Assembly (NCBI GenBank): GCA_965230195.1
Contig: OZ245997.1
Location: 4,340,001-4,404,000 of the forward strand
From: Putridiphycobacter sp965230195
GTDB lineage: Bacteria; Bacteroidota; Bacteroidia; Flavobacteriales_D; Crocinitomicaceae
Reading direction: 5' to 3'
Length of the DNA stretch: 64,000 nucleotides
Within the stretch, counting starts at the first letter, position 1, and every line of letters starts with the position of its first letter. Below the pieces are notes generated by a model. It searched no databases. It was not told where the DNA came from and saw only the letters and a list, made by a program, of their open reading frames with translations. A program made the position numbers and the translations under genes. Shown one piece after another: positions 1 to 9,583 of the stretch.

Positions 1-2
1 CC

Positions 3-1454
3 TATAAGATTCAACTGGAACTGGAGAATTTTGCAAAAACCAATGAAATGTCTCCATTTCAGACAGCTATTGAATCTTCTACCAAAGATCTTGAAGAGAG
101 TAAAGACTATATTGATTCTGTTCATAAAGGTTTTATTATTGAACTCAACCTGATTAAAGCTAATTTGGGAGAAAACCTTGATATTAATAAAATCATTGAA
201 CAATACGAAACACTTTACCCCGAGGCCAAGTCAGAATCTAAATCCAAACGTATCAGAGGGCAGATTAAACAGTACAGATCTTCTGTTACGAAAAGAATCA
301 GTTCGGTGGTTTCGAAAGTGGTTCAGCGTAAACAAGATGTGGACGTTCTGGACTACAACGATAAATATAAAGCTGTTCTAAGCCCTATTAATATTTTCCA
401 GAATTTCTTTAATCAGATCCATATTAATGATGAAGTATCTGAAACATTACCTTTTTATTATCATCAATTGTTCACTGGTAAACATTTTTCAGATACCCAA
501 TCGGTTAAAAACCGAAAACATGAAATTGAAGAGACTAAGAAAGCAATTTCCAGAATTAAATCCGGTATATCGGGTGGAATTTTGGTTCTTGGAGAATCAT
601 TGTCAGGCAAATCCTTTTTAGCCAGTCATATTGCTCACCACCTTTTAAGTGATCGGACTATTTACAGAATTAAGTTACAACGTAACAAAAAGAAAGGCAG
701 CCAGTTTTTAACTAAAGCTTTCCAAAATGCGACCGGTATTCAAAAAGGAATTCCTACCATTATGACTAAAGTGCCGTCGCACAGCATTTTTATTATTGAA
801 GATCTTGAAAAATGGTGGTTAAATGCACAAAACGGTGACCAATTGATTAACGAAATCAGTAGAATATTAAATACCTACGGAAGCTCGCATTATTTTGTGC
901 TTACAGCCAATCTTTATGCCTATCGTCTCATTAAAGACCAGACACATATCGGAGAAAATATTGTCGGATCAATTTTACTGAATCCACTATCAAATATTGA
1001 AATTAGAGATGTTATAGAAGGCAGGCATTTACTTGGAGGCATGACCTATGTTTACAGAAATGTACCTGAAAATTTCTTGTCAAAATCAAAACAGGTTACT
1101 CTGCTTAACAAGTTTTACACCTTGTCGAAGGGTAATGTTGGACTGGCATTAAGGTTGTGGATCAGTTCAATTGAAAACGTTGATGAAAATAAAATTGAAA
1201 TTTCACCTGCTTCCCGACTGGAATTTCCTGTTCTTCCTAACGAAATTTGGCAAAGTTTAATTTATCAGTTCCAGGTTCACCAGCAATTGTATAAGCATGA
1301 ACTATATAAAATTTACGGAGATGGGAACAAGGACTGGATCAACCGTAATTTAACGGAATTGGTCAAATCCGGCTTGTTGAGAAATCCTGAAAAGGATTTT
1401 TACGAAATGCCATCAGATGTAAGATATTTTATTGAAAAAGATTTATATGAGTAA
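3..1454 (+). CDS. P-loop (AAA-like) ATPase, 5'-truncated by the window edge
   Basis: The frame is open from base 3, so the gene starts upstream of the window; the first in-window ATG at 48 is probably internal. About 483 residues are visible. The N-terminal third is charged and helical. Counting from the ATG at 48, a Walker A motif (GESLSGKS) lies near residue 182 and a Walker B-like IFIIEDLE near residue 245, followed by a conserved-looking TANLYAY segment of the sensor-1 type. The C-terminal ~80 residues could be a winged-helix domain (LTELVKSGLLRNPEKDFYEM). There is no signal peptide or membrane segment in the visible part, so it is probably cytosolic. The stop overlaps the start of the MscS-like gene by 8 nt, so the two are probably translationally coupled. 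The family is not recognised beyond P-loop NTPase; the substrate is unknown. Confidence 0.75.
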   Translation, partial: YKIQLELENFAKTNEMSPFQTAIESSTKDLEESKDYIDSVHKGFIIELNLIKANLGENLDINKIIEQYETLYPEAKSESKSKRIRGQIKQYRSSVTKRISSVVSKVVQRKQDVDVLDYNDKYKAVLSPINIFQNFFNQIHINDEVSETLPFYYHQLFTGKHFSDTQSVKNRKHEIEETKKAISRIKSGISGGILVLGESLSGKSFLASHIAHHLLSDRTIYRIKLQRNKKKGSQFLTKAFQNATGIQKGIPTIMTKVPSHSIFIIEDLEKWWLNAQNGDQLINEISRILNTYGSSHYFVLTANLYAYRLIKDQTHIGENIVGSILLNPLSNIEIRDVIEGRHLLGGMTYVYRNVPENFLSKSKQVTLLNKFYTLSKGNVGLALRLWISSIENVDENKIEISPASRLEFPVLPNEIWQSLIYQFQVHQQLYKHELYKIYGDGNKDWINRNLTELVKSGLLRNPEKDFYEMPSDVRYFIEKDLYE

Positions 1455-2271
1455 GACAGATACAATAGTACATAACGCTACATCCGATTCATCTGTTATT
1501 TCCGTTGCAAAAGAGATTAATGATACAGTAGTTTTAAAAGTGATTCAGGAGAGTAATAGCATACCACATATTGAACAGAATGCTGAGTTGTTATCTGGTT
1601 GGCTGGTACTTTTTATTGCAGGCCTGGGAATTGCACTATTCTTTTTGACCGTTTTTGTAAAACGTTATATTGCACCGTTTTTTAAAACAAAGTACAAAAT
1701 TACCAGTATTAACATTTTATGGTATCGTATTAGTGTTATTATATGGGCAATCTATATTTTGTTTGCCTCCTACCTGTTTATTAAATCCAGCCTGGTTTTA
1801 TCGGTCTCACTTTTAACACTGATTATTTTGGTAGGTCATCAATTCCTTTTTGATTTCTTTATCGGAATTTATTTCAGGTTTGAAAACCAGATCAGAATCA
1901 GAGATAATTTTGTTTATGATAATGTATCGGGAGAAATTACTAAGTTCGGTGTAAGGCATCTGAAAATAATAAATACAGAGAATGAGATTGTTCTGATTCC
2001 GTACCGTAAATTATTAAATGAAACGATTAAGATTACCAAGCAGGTTGATAACCTGAAACGAAAAACCATTTCAATTGAACTGGATGGTCCGGTTTCGGAT
2101 AATATCGCCAGACTTGAAAATCAAATGAAGCGTTGTCCCTGGATCTATAATCCAAAAAACTACTCAATTACCTATCATGAAGATCAGGTTTACTATATAC
2201 ACCTGTTAGCTAAAGAGGAGTTTACTTTTAATAAAGTTGAAGCTTACCTGCAGGATAAAAATCCTGCCTGA
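1447..2271 (+). CDS. MscS-like membrane protein
   Basis: The protein has 274 residues from the ATG at 1447, which overlaps the ATPase stop; an in-frame ATG at 1432 is less likely. After a soluble N-terminus of ~45 residues there are three to four hydrophobic segments (around residues 48-72, 88-110 and 115-145). They are followed by a sequence resembling the MscS pore-helix and beta domain: a DFFIG... segment, then RIRDNFVYDNVSGEITKFG, then a stretch ending IPYRKLLNE, which corresponds to the usual iPNs motif. The C-terminal ~90 residues resemble the MscS alpha/beta domain. Known MscS proteins gate in response to membrane tension. The very close coupling to an ATPase gene suggests a partnership, but this is inference. 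The stop abuts the convergent accC stop with no gap. Confidence 0.72.
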   Translation: MSKTDTIVHNATSDSSVISVAKEINDTVVLKVIQESNSIPHIEQNAELLSGWLVLFIAGLGIALFFLTVFVKRYIAPFFKTKYKITSINILWYRISVIIWAIYILFASYLFIKSSLVLSVSLLTLIILVGHQFLFDFFIGIYFRFENQIRIRDNFVYDNVSGEITKFGVRHLKIINTENEIVLIPYRKLLNETIKITKQVDNLKRKTISIELDGPVSDNIARLENQMKRCPWIYNPKNYSITYHEDQVYYIHLLAKEEFTFNKVEAYLQDKNPA

Positions 2272-3738
2272 TTAACGCTTCTCTCTCCATGGTGAATAAT
2301 CGGCTTTGACCTGTTTCGGTTCATTATTCTTTGTCATGTCCTTTAAAACTTCATAGGCATTTCTTGCCAATTGATTGTCTAAGTCAACATTGAGTTTATC
2401 GAGTGAATAATGCTCTGCCACGAAGTTAATAGTGAATCGCCCATTCCTGAATTCAGGATGATCCAGTGCAAATTTACAGAATCCTAAAGTGGTTGCAAAT
2501 CCATTTATTTTATAATCATCAATGGCTTGTATTGTTTTTTCAATGGCTTCGTCTCTGTCTTTTCCATGCACAATTAACTTTGCAATCATTGAGTCATATT
2601 CAAGTGCAATTGGCATTCCCTGCTCATAACCGTCATCAACTCTTACACCCAAACCTTCAGGTTTTTTATAGTATTCGATTACGCCCAAATCCGGTAGAAA
2701 ATCATTTTCAGGGTCCTCAGCATATACACGAACTTCAATAGCATGACCATTAATCTCAAGATCCGATTGCCGGATACTTAACGCTTCTCCTCTGGCCACT
2801 TTTATCTGCTCTTCAACCAGGTCAAGTCCTGTAATCATTTCCGTTACCGGGTGTTCAACCTGTAACCGTGTATTCATTTCAAGGAAATAGAAATCCTTAT
2901 TTCTGTCCAGTAAAAACTCTACAGTACCTACTCCTTCATAATTGCATGATTTAGCCACATTGATTGCTGCCTCTCCCATTTTTTGTCTTAAAGCATCATC
3001 TAATACTGCAGACGGCGCCTCTTCAACTACTTTCTGGTGCCTTCTTTGAATTGAGCATTCCCGTTCAAATAAGTGAATAACATTACCATGCTGATCAGCT
3101 AACACCTGTATTTCGATATGTTTAGGGTCCTGAACAAATTTTTCGATAAAAACAGCACCATTTCCAAATGACGAAACAGCTTCAGATACGGCTCTGTCGT
3201 ATTGCTCTTCAAACTCATTACTGCTTTCCACTACACGCATTCCTTTTCCACCACCACCAGCTGAAGCTTTAATCAATATCGGATATCCAATACCCTCAGC
3301 AATTGTTTTGGCTTCACTAATATCAGTAATGGCTTCATCTGTTCCAGGAACCATTGGTACATTAAATTTTTTAACGGCCTGCTTGGCATCAATTTTATCC
3401 CCCATTACATCAATCGCCTCTATTCCGGGACCAATAAACTTAATCCCTGCCTGCGTTACCTTAGCAGCAAATTCAGAATTCTCGGACAAAAAGCCATAGG
3501 CAGGGTGAATACCATCAACTCCTGTTTGTAATGCCACTTCAATAATTTTCTCCTGATTCAAATAACTTTTCGCAGGCTCCGATTCACCAATATAATATGC
3601 TTCGTCTGCGAACTTAGCAAACGGGGCACCTTTATCAGCATCTGAATAAACCGCTACAGATGCAATGTTTAAACGTTTTAGCGTTCTCATTATTCTTAAC
3701 GCAATCTCTCCTCTGTTTGCTACCAGTACTTTTTTCAT
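2272..3738 (-). CDS. accC: Biotin carboxylase subunit of acetyl-/propionyl-CoA carboxylase
   Basis: The 488-residue protein shows the full biotin carboxylase architecture: N-terminal domain (KKVLVANRGEIALRIMRTLK), ATP-grasp domain with glycine-rich loop (KASAGGGGKGMRVV, about residues 160-173), the ECSIQRRHQKVVEEAP segment, and EMNTRLQVEHPVTE carrying metal-binding and catalytic residues. It carboxylates biotin on a carrier protein using ATP and bicarbonate, the first step of malonyl- or methylmalonyl-CoA formation. It is slightly longer than E. coli AccC (~449 residues), with a C-terminal extension ending SPWREKR. No biotin carrier (accB) or carboxyltransferase gene is adjacent, so the acyl-CoA specificity cannot be decided here. 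It lies 33 nt downstream of tamB on the same strand and may be cotranscribed. Confidence 0.93.
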   Translation of the reverse strand: MKKVLVANRGEIALRIMRTLKRLNIASVAVYSDADKGAPFAKFADEAYYIGESEPAKSYLNQEKIIEVALQTGVDGIHPAYGFLSENSEFAAKVTQAGIKFIGPGIEAIDVMGDKIDAKQAVKKFNVPMVPGTDEAITDISEAKTIAEGIGYPILIKASAGGGGKGMRVVESSNEFEEQYDRAVSEAVSSFGNGAVFIEKFVQDPKHIEIQVLADQHGNVIHLFERECSIQRRHQKVVEEAPSAVLDDALRQKMGEAAINVAKSCNYEGVGTVEFLLDRNKDFYFLEMNTRLQVEHPVTEMITGLDLVEEQIKVARGEALSIRQSDLEINGHAIEVRVYAEDPENDFLPDLGVIEYYKKPEGLGVRVDDGYEQGMPIALEYDSMIAKLIVHGKDRDEAIEKTIQAIDDYKINGFATTLGFCKFALDHPEFRNGRFTINFVAEHYSLDKLNVDLDNQLARNAYEVLKDMTKNNEPKQVKADYSPWREKR

Positions 3739-3771
3739 CTATTACTTTATTTTATAACAAGGTGATTAAAC

Positions 3772-6700
3772 TCACTCCTGATCTTCTGTTTTATAGGCAG
3801 TTGGTTTGAAATCGGTTTCCACCGGTACTTTCCTACCACCAGTATTATTTTTATTCTTTTCTTGTTTCTCCCGTTTACGGAATATATCTAAAAACCCTTG
3901 CCAGAGTTTAAAATCTTTTCGTGAGTTAAAGGCTTCCTGATAACTTAATCCAAACCCCTGGGTAAATGCTCCCTGATCCTGATTTGCTGCATCTTTATTT
4001 GAAGCATTAAAAACGTTTACTGTAAATGTACCGTCTTCATTTAACTCATATTCAATATTTACATCTCCCACAAGGTTACTTCCTTTACTTTCCTCATCAC
4101 CGGAAGAGATATACCCTACCGAAGAAGTTATTTTCAATTTATCATCCAGAAATGAGGTTGAAAACCCTAGTTCCGCATGATCCGTACCAATATCAGAGTT
4201 TAAATTATAATTCTCTCCAATCTGATCCAGCATTGAATTGATCTGCTGATTCACCAGGTCTTCGGTCAGGTTTTTTGTACCACCTCCCGAAGCTTTAGAT
4301 CCTTCAACAGGAATAAATTTTTTCAGCAATAATAATGAAAAAAACTGTTTATTCAGATCATCTTCAATTGCTCTGATATGATTTAATGCATTTTTTTTGT
4401 CATCCCTGGCATTTGGTGCCTGAATATCAAATGTTAGTGCCGGACTTAATAATGTATTTGACAGGTTTAAATAACCATACACCAGGTCTTTGCTTTTTGA
4501 GGTGCTGATTTCACTACTCATGATATCACTCATATCCACATTCCTTTGGAATCTCGTTTGAATATCAATATTAGCATCATATGGCGATTGGGTCCAAACT
4601 AATGAACTTCCTTCAATAATCTCGAATTTCTCAGTGACCACATTTTTCATGTTAAAGTCATAATATCCCTCATTAATGGTGTATTTACCGTACATTTCCA
4701 TATCCCCGTAATCATCCATACTCATTTCAATATTTCCTGAGCCGTTTGCTACTATCTGATCATTTAAAATCGGGTCAAAAACAATATTCACCTGGGCTTC
4801 ATCTGTGACTTCAAAGTTGAGATCTAATGTCATACCCAACCGTTCAATTTTCACTACCTCATTCTCTGTATCTGAAGTATCAGGATTATAAAACTTCACA
4901 AAACTATTCTCCTCAGTTTCACTGGTCCCGTATAGTGGTAAAGTAAGGTTGGTTCCTTTTTCAGTAGTCACATCTACATTAATTTCCGTCAGGCCGCCAT
5001 ATCCAAAAATATTAACAGCTCCGGTAACAAATGCTTTTCCATAGTACACATCCCCTTCCTTATAATTAGTATTCATGGCTAAAAATGTTTGAGTAATATT
5101 CGGATCTGCCAAATCAAGGGTAACATCATAGTTCCAGTTGGTATAGTTATCATGGTATATCTGCATCATTGCCACTCCTAAGTTCCCCAGTTCATCTCTT
5201 AACTCCAGATAATCAGCCAGTATCTCTCCTTTTTCGAAGTTGAGTAAACCGTTGATTTCATAGTCGACATTAAACATAGGCACACTGAGCCTTGTTTTTT
5301 CAACATCAAGATGACCAATAATTACAGGGTTATCGAGTTCACCCATAATAGCCAGTTCTCCATCAATATTTCCTTTAATATTTGTGTATAATTCCGGATC
5401 TGAAAAAGCATTCAAAAAAGCAATATTGGTATGGTCAAACTTTAACTTCATGTCAATATTATCTCTGGATCTCCCCATATAATAAAACCCGCCAAAGTCA
5501 AACGTTTTAATCTTATCTCTAATCAAATCTCCATCAAGTTCAACTGCATTTTTAACTTTATCCCACTTTCCGTTAAGTTTTAAGTCCCCAACTATTTCAT
5601 TATTGATTTTTAAATTTTCAATATCAGAATCTGAAGAGAATTTTAAATCATTATATAAATCTGATATCCTACCATCCAGATTCAGGTTTCCGTTTAGTGT
5701 TAATTGTCCTCCCAAAAATCCATTTAGTTCTGAAAGGTCAAAATCTTTAATGATGATATTTAACCAATCATCCGGATTGGTAGACACCTTTCCATTCATG
5801 GCTATTAAATGATTCTTATTCCTGATATTCAAATTCGTAATATCGATATGTTCAGGATTCCATAAAACCTCAGAATTGGGTTCGATATCCCATTTTGAGT
5901 CCTGCAGGTGGAAAAAGGATGGTGAAAATTGAGTTATAATATCGTTATTTTTCTCAATATTGGTTTTAAAGACAAATAATGCAGGATTAAGTTTTTCATT
6001 GGCCTCCCAGGCTAAATCGGTAAAGAGTTCATTGTTTTCAGCAGTTGTATTCAGTGTGAAATGATCAACCTTAATACTGTCGTTTAGATCAATCGTTTTA
6101 ATACTGTAGGAAAGTTCACCTTTGGTACTGTCCAATTGGTGTTTTAAATTGATTCCCATTAAAGCCCTGTTCTCGTACCCTATTTTTTGAGATATCAAAT
6201 GTGCTTCAGCGTATTTTTTTTCTGAATTAAATGAGAATTCAACCTGTGTATTAGGTTCTACATAAGCTTTTTCATCAAAGAAATTCAGAATGGGATTAAT
6301 ATCCTTCAGTTTTAACCTGGCCACATAATTCTCTTCTATTTCATTTGGTATCTCCTGAAACTCTATCACATTTGGCACAAGATAAGCCACCTGGTTTGAC
6401 AAGGAGGCGTAGAGGTAAGCAAAATTAAACTGACCGATCAACTCTCCCTCAAGATAATCCGAATCAATTGAAACCACATCAATGGAATCCCCTCTCTTAA
6501 CTTTTAGCTTTACTTCTGATAAATCAATATGTTTCGTCCCATCAAAATATGATAATTTGGATATTGTGACATCTCCTTTAATATTGTCTAAAGAATTTCC
6601 GGAAATATTGACATCAATTTTCGTTTTTAAAAGTGTGGATAAATCCCCTTCTATTAAATTCATTTTAGCCAGGTAAGAACTGTCTATTTTCAGGTCAAAA

Positions 6701-8253
6701 TCAAAGAGTAATTCATCTTTAAAATCCACATATCCCACATAGTTTAAAGCCAGATTATCATCTTCAACATCTATTATACCATCAAACCGATCATTACTAT
6801 ATTTACCGTCCTTAATAAGAATATGATTATAAGTGTACTGGTTCAATTCTATATTTTCAAAATTACCTTCAAACAACAGGTTGATGTCTTTCGAAGAAAA
6901 ACCACCTGATCCTGGTAGTACCCTGACATAACCATTAACTAGTCCCAGATTAGAATTGTTGGCCAACAAACCTAAATCCAGATTATCCAGAATCACATCT
7001 TTTATAATTGCGTCCGGCTCCCCTTCTACTCCCTGGTAATAATAAATGCCATTTTCTTTTTCAAATTTCAACCCATTTTCAGAAGATAAATTCCCAACAC
7101 CAGTCGTAATATCACCATCAACTACAAAACTGTTAATTCCTCCATAAAAATGTCCGTTTTCCAATTTAACAGTATTCAGTGCCTGCAAATTATCCGGTAA
7201 ACTTAAATGTTTCTCTCCTTCAAGGAAAGGTGATAAATTGAGTCGTTCAACATCTGCTATGCTTGTTCTAAATAAAGTAATCTTTTGTTCAATAATACTG
7301 GACTCGATCTCATCTAAATCAGGAATTTGAAAGTCTCCTTTTAAAACGGTATTTTTAAGCAACCTGATATCAGTATCTGTCAGTTTCATACCGTTTACAG
7401 GTCCGTTTAATTCCAGATTTTTAATATTCACCTCATCCGTCATTCCTTTTAACCGTGGGACAAACAGAGCCAGATCAGCTAATGCGATTTGAGTACCCGA
7501 TAAATTAGCATCAAAACGGACTTTATTCAAAAAATCCTGAAAATCAGTTGAACCATTCTCCGTTTTAAGATTAAGATGCGTGGCTTTGATAACAGAGTTT
7601 TTAAGGGCCAGATTCAGGTTATCCAAACCGATTAAAACCGGTGAGTACTTTACCTGAACTGATAAATCCTTTAATTCCAGTCCTGATTGTTCAACAAATG
7701 AAAGGTGGTTTACATTTGCATAGATACTATCTCCGGCAAAATTAAATGCACTGATTTCACCTTTTAGATTTTTAAGGTCAATATGCCCGTAATCTAATCC
7801 GTAATCTAATGAATCTCTATTCTGATCCTCAAAGGTAAAATCAACATCTGACAACAGCACTTTTCTCACATCCATTCTGAAATTGGTGCCTGAAGTATCC
7901 TTCTTTTCCGGAGCAAAATAGTCGATCAGGTGCTGAAAATTAAATGTGGAATCACCTTCGGCTTTAAGTAATCTTACATCCGAATTGGTCAATGTCACAC
8001 TTTCTACATCAAAGTAAGTTTCTTTCAGATTCCAATCCTGGATTCTGACATCAATATCACTCGCAAAAAGCAAAGTATCTCCGAACTTATCCTCTACAAA
8101 AATTCCTTCCAGATCAACCCGGTCAAAAAATATGATTTCAATTTTTTCAACGTGCAACTTTCTGTCTAGTCCTTCCGAAAGAAAAGCAGTCACTTCCTGC
8201 CCTAAATAAGTTTGAAATTTACTGGTTCGGATGGCAAAAGCAGTGAATATCAA
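3772..8253 (-). CDS. tamB: TamB-like translocation/assembly module protein (AsmA/DUF490 superfamily)
   Basis: A ~1493-residue protein made almost entirely of short alternating beta strands, as in the bridge-like lipid-transfer proteins TamB and YhdP. The C-terminal ~350 residues match the TamB_C pattern (repeated NIEMSMDDYGDMEMYGKYTI-type strands, then AIEDDLNKQFFSLLLLKKF). Family members span the periplasm and support outer-membrane biogenesis. The start is unusual. The TTG at 8253 would cut into the N-terminal membrane helix, because the frame stays open to a stop at 8347-8349 and encodes a basic then hydrophobic segment (ITKLVKIGKGIPKFLL, then LLEIVLLFLIF). No in-frame ATG, GTG or TTG lies there, so the true start may be a rare codon such as ATT. 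tamB divergent from tsaD is a familiar arrangement in this phylum. Confidence 0.85.
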   Translation of the reverse strand: MIFTAFAIRTSKFQTYLGQEVTAFLSEGLDRKLHVEKIEIIFFDRVDLEGIFVEDKFGDTLLFASDIDVRIQDWNLKETYFDVESVTLTNSDVRLLKAEGDSTFNFQHLIDYFAPEKKDTSGTNFRMDVRKVLLSDVDFTFEDQNRDSLDYGLDYGHIDLKNLKGEISAFNFAGDSIYANVNHLSFVEQSGLELKDLSVQVKYSPVLIGLDNLNLALKNSVIKATHLNLKTENGSTDFQDFLNKVRFDANLSGTQIALADLALFVPRLKGMTDEVNIKNLELNGPVNGMKLTDTDIRLLKNTVLKGDFQIPDLDEIESSIIEQKITLFRTSIADVERLNLSPFLEGEKHLSLPDNLQALNTVKLENGHFYGGINSFVVDGDITTGVGNLSSENGLKFEKENGIYYYQGVEGEPDAIIKDVILDNLDLGLLANNSNLGLVNGYVRVLPGSGGFSSKDINLLFEGNFENIELNQYTYNHILIKDGKYSNDRFDGIIDVEDDNLALNYVGYVDFKDELLFDFDLKIDSSYLAKMNLIEGDLSTLLKTKIDVNISGNSLDNIKGDVTISKLSYFDGTKHIDLSEVKLKVKRGDSIDVVSIDSDYLEGELIGQFNFAYLYASLSNQVAYLVPNVIEFQEIPNEIEENYVARLKLKDINPILNFFDEKAYVEPNTQVEFSFNSEKKYAEAHLISQKIGYENRALMGINLKHQLDSTKGELSYSIKTIDLNDSIKVDHFTLNTTAENNELFTDLAWEANEKLNPALFVFKTNIEKNNDIITQFSPSFFHLQDSKWDIEPNSEVLWNPEHIDITNLNIRNKNHLIAMNGKVSTNPDDWLNIIIKDFDLSELNGFLGGQLTLNGNLNLDGRISDLYNDLKFSSDSDIENLKINNEIVGDLKLNGKWDKVKNAVELDGDLIRDKIKTFDFGGFYYMGRSRDNIDMKLKFDHTNIAFLNAFSDPELYTNIKGNIDGELAIMGELDNPVIIGHLDVEKTRLSVPMFNVDYEINGLLNFEKGEILADYLELRDELGNLGVAMMQIYHDNYTNWNYDVTLDLADPNITQTFLAMNTNYKEGDVYYGKAFVTGAVNIFGYGGLTEINVDVTTEKGTNLTLPLYGTSETEENSFVKFYNPDTSDTENEVVKIERLGMTLDLNFEVTDEAQVNIVFDPILNDQIVANGSGNIEMSMDDYGDMEMYGKYTINEGYYDFNMKNVVTEKFEIIEGSSLVWTQSPYDANIDIQTRFQRNVDMSDIMSSEISTSKSKDLVYGYLNLSNTLLSPALTFDIQAPNARDDKKNALNHIRAIEDDLNKQFFSLLLLKKFIPVEGSKASGGGTKNLTEDLVNQQINSMLDQIGENYNLNSDIGTDHAELGFSTSFLDDKLKITSSVGYISSGDEESKGSNLVGDVNIEYELNEDGTFTVNVFNASNKDAANQDQGAFTQGFGLSYQEAFNSRKDFKLWQGFLDIFRKREKQEKNKNNTGGRKVPVETDFKPTAYKTEDQE

Positions 8254-8290
8254 AAACAGTAATACTATTTCTAATAAGAACAGTAAAAAT

Positions 8291-8324
8291 TTTGGTATAC
8301 CTTTCCCTATTTTGACTAATTTTG
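8291..8324 (+). promoter_or_regulatory. Bacteroidota-type promoter for tsaD
   Basis: The -7 element TAATTTTG at 8317-8324 is an exact TAnnTTTG match. A TTTG at 8291-8294 could act as the -33 element, with a spacer slightly longer than the usual 19-20 nt. Transcription would start near 8331, giving a leader of about 25 nt before the TTG start of tsaD. The promoter lies inside the probable 5' end of tamB on the other strand. Confidence 0.5.
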
Positions 8325-8355
8325 TAATGCTAATTTTTCTGCTAAATTAATTAAA

Positions 8356-9381
8356 TTGAACAATAATAACACCATAATTTTAGGAATTGAATCTTCATGT
8401 GATGACACCTCTGCATCAGTACTAATAAACGGTCAGATTAAGTCGAATATTGTTGCCGGACAGAAAGTACATGAAAGTTATGGCGGTGTTGTACCGGAAT
8501 TAGCTTCAAGAGCTCACCAACAGAATATTATCCCTGTTGTTCACGAAGCTTTAAAAGCTGCTAATGTTTCAAAAAATGACTTATCGGCAATTGCTTTTAC
8601 AAGAGGTCCCGGATTATTAGGATCACTTATTGTAGGCACCTGTTTTTCGAAGAGTTTAGCATTGTCATTAGATATCCCTTTGGTGGAGGTTAATCATATG
8701 CAGGGACATGTTTTAGCACACTTCATAAAAAATGGTGATAAACCTCAACCTGATTTCCCATTTATTTGCCTGACCGTTTCGGGAGGACATACTCAAATTG
8801 TTTTGGTCAAAGATTACTTTGATATGGAAATTTTGGGCGAGACTATTGATGATGCTGCCGGGGAAGCTTTTGATAAAGCCGCTAAAATTATGGGTTTACC
8901 CTATCCTGGAGGCCCTCTTATTGACAAATATGCTCAAAAGGGAGATCCTTTAAGGTTTGAATTTCCGGTAGCTAATCTAAAGGGTTATAATTTTAGCTTT
9001 AGCGGATTAAAAACCAGCATTCTTTACTTTTTAAGAAAGGAAGTAGAAAAAAATGAAAACTTTGTTGCTGAGAATATGAATGACATTTGCGCTTCATACC
9101 AGCATACCATTATAAAGTCATTATTCAAAAAGCTTTTGAAAGCAACCAGAGATTATGGTATTAAGGATGTTGCGATTGCAGGAGGTGTTTCCGCTAACTC
9201 AAAACTAAGGTCGGAACTGGACAGGGTTGGACAAAAAGAAAAATGGCGAACCTTTATACCCGATTTTGAATACTGTACCGATAATGCCGGAATGATTGCC
9301 ATTGCAGGATACTATAAATACCTGAACGGTGAATTTGTTGGTCAGGATATTACACCAGATGCCAGACTTAAGATTAGTTAA
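8356..9381 (+). CDS. tsaD: tRNA N6-threonylcarbamoyladenosine synthase TsaD (Kae1/Gcp family)
   Basis: The 341-residue protein is a full-length TsaD. It transfers the threonylcarbamoyl group from TC-AMP to A37 of ANN-decoding tRNAs, together with TsaB and TsaE, in the cytosol. Visible hallmarks are the N-terminal ASKHA phosphate loop (IILGIESSCDDTSASVL), the metal-ligand motif HMQGH (His114 and His118), SGGHTQIVLV, the DDAAGEAFDKAAK segment, and a C-terminal AGGVSANSKLR then DNAGMIAIAG. The assigned start is a TTG, followed by Asn repeats; no ATG is available nearby. It is divergent from tamB and convergent with the OmpA-domain gene. Confidence 0.95.
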   Translation: MNNNNTIILGIESSCDDTSASVLINGQIKSNIVAGQKVHESYGGVVPELASRAHQQNIIPVVHEALKAANVSKNDLSAIAFTRGPGLLGSLIVGTCFSKSLALSLDIPLVEVNHMQGHVLAHFIKNGDKPQPDFPFICLTVSGGHTQIVLVKDYFDMEILGETIDDAAGEAFDKAAKIMGLPYPGGPLIDKYAQKGDPLRFEFPVANLKGYNFSFSGLKTSILYFLRKEVEKNENFVAENMNDICASYQHTIIKSLFKKLLKATRDYGIKDVAIAGGVSANSKLRSELDRVGQKEKWRTFIPDFEYCTDNAGMIAIAGYYKYLNGEFVGQDITPDARLKIS

Positions 9382-9583
9382 CCTGTTGATCGTTTTTCAG
9401 TTTATTGTTAATGGTTTTCTAACTTTTAGTCTTTGGTTGGTTAGTTTATCGTCGACTGCCCATAGTTTTTTTTAGACCATAGATTGTTAGAAAATAGATT
9501 ATAGATTTTGAGGGTGCTTGCAATACCAAATCATTAACAAGTAACCGATAATCAGGAATCAAAAATTAGAAATTGTGTATTGA
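9382..9583. repeat. AT-rich intergenic region with degenerate repeat sequence
   Basis: This 200-bp convergent gap between tsaD and the OmpA-domain gene holds no coding sequence. It contains a degenerate TTAG/TAGATT-rich stretch (TAGATTGTTAGAAAATAGATT near 9480-9500) resembling the gaps at 51150 and 51826. GTTAATGGTT near 9407 also occurs, reverse-complemented, in the 51150 gap. No convincing terminator hairpin was found. Confidence 0.35.
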
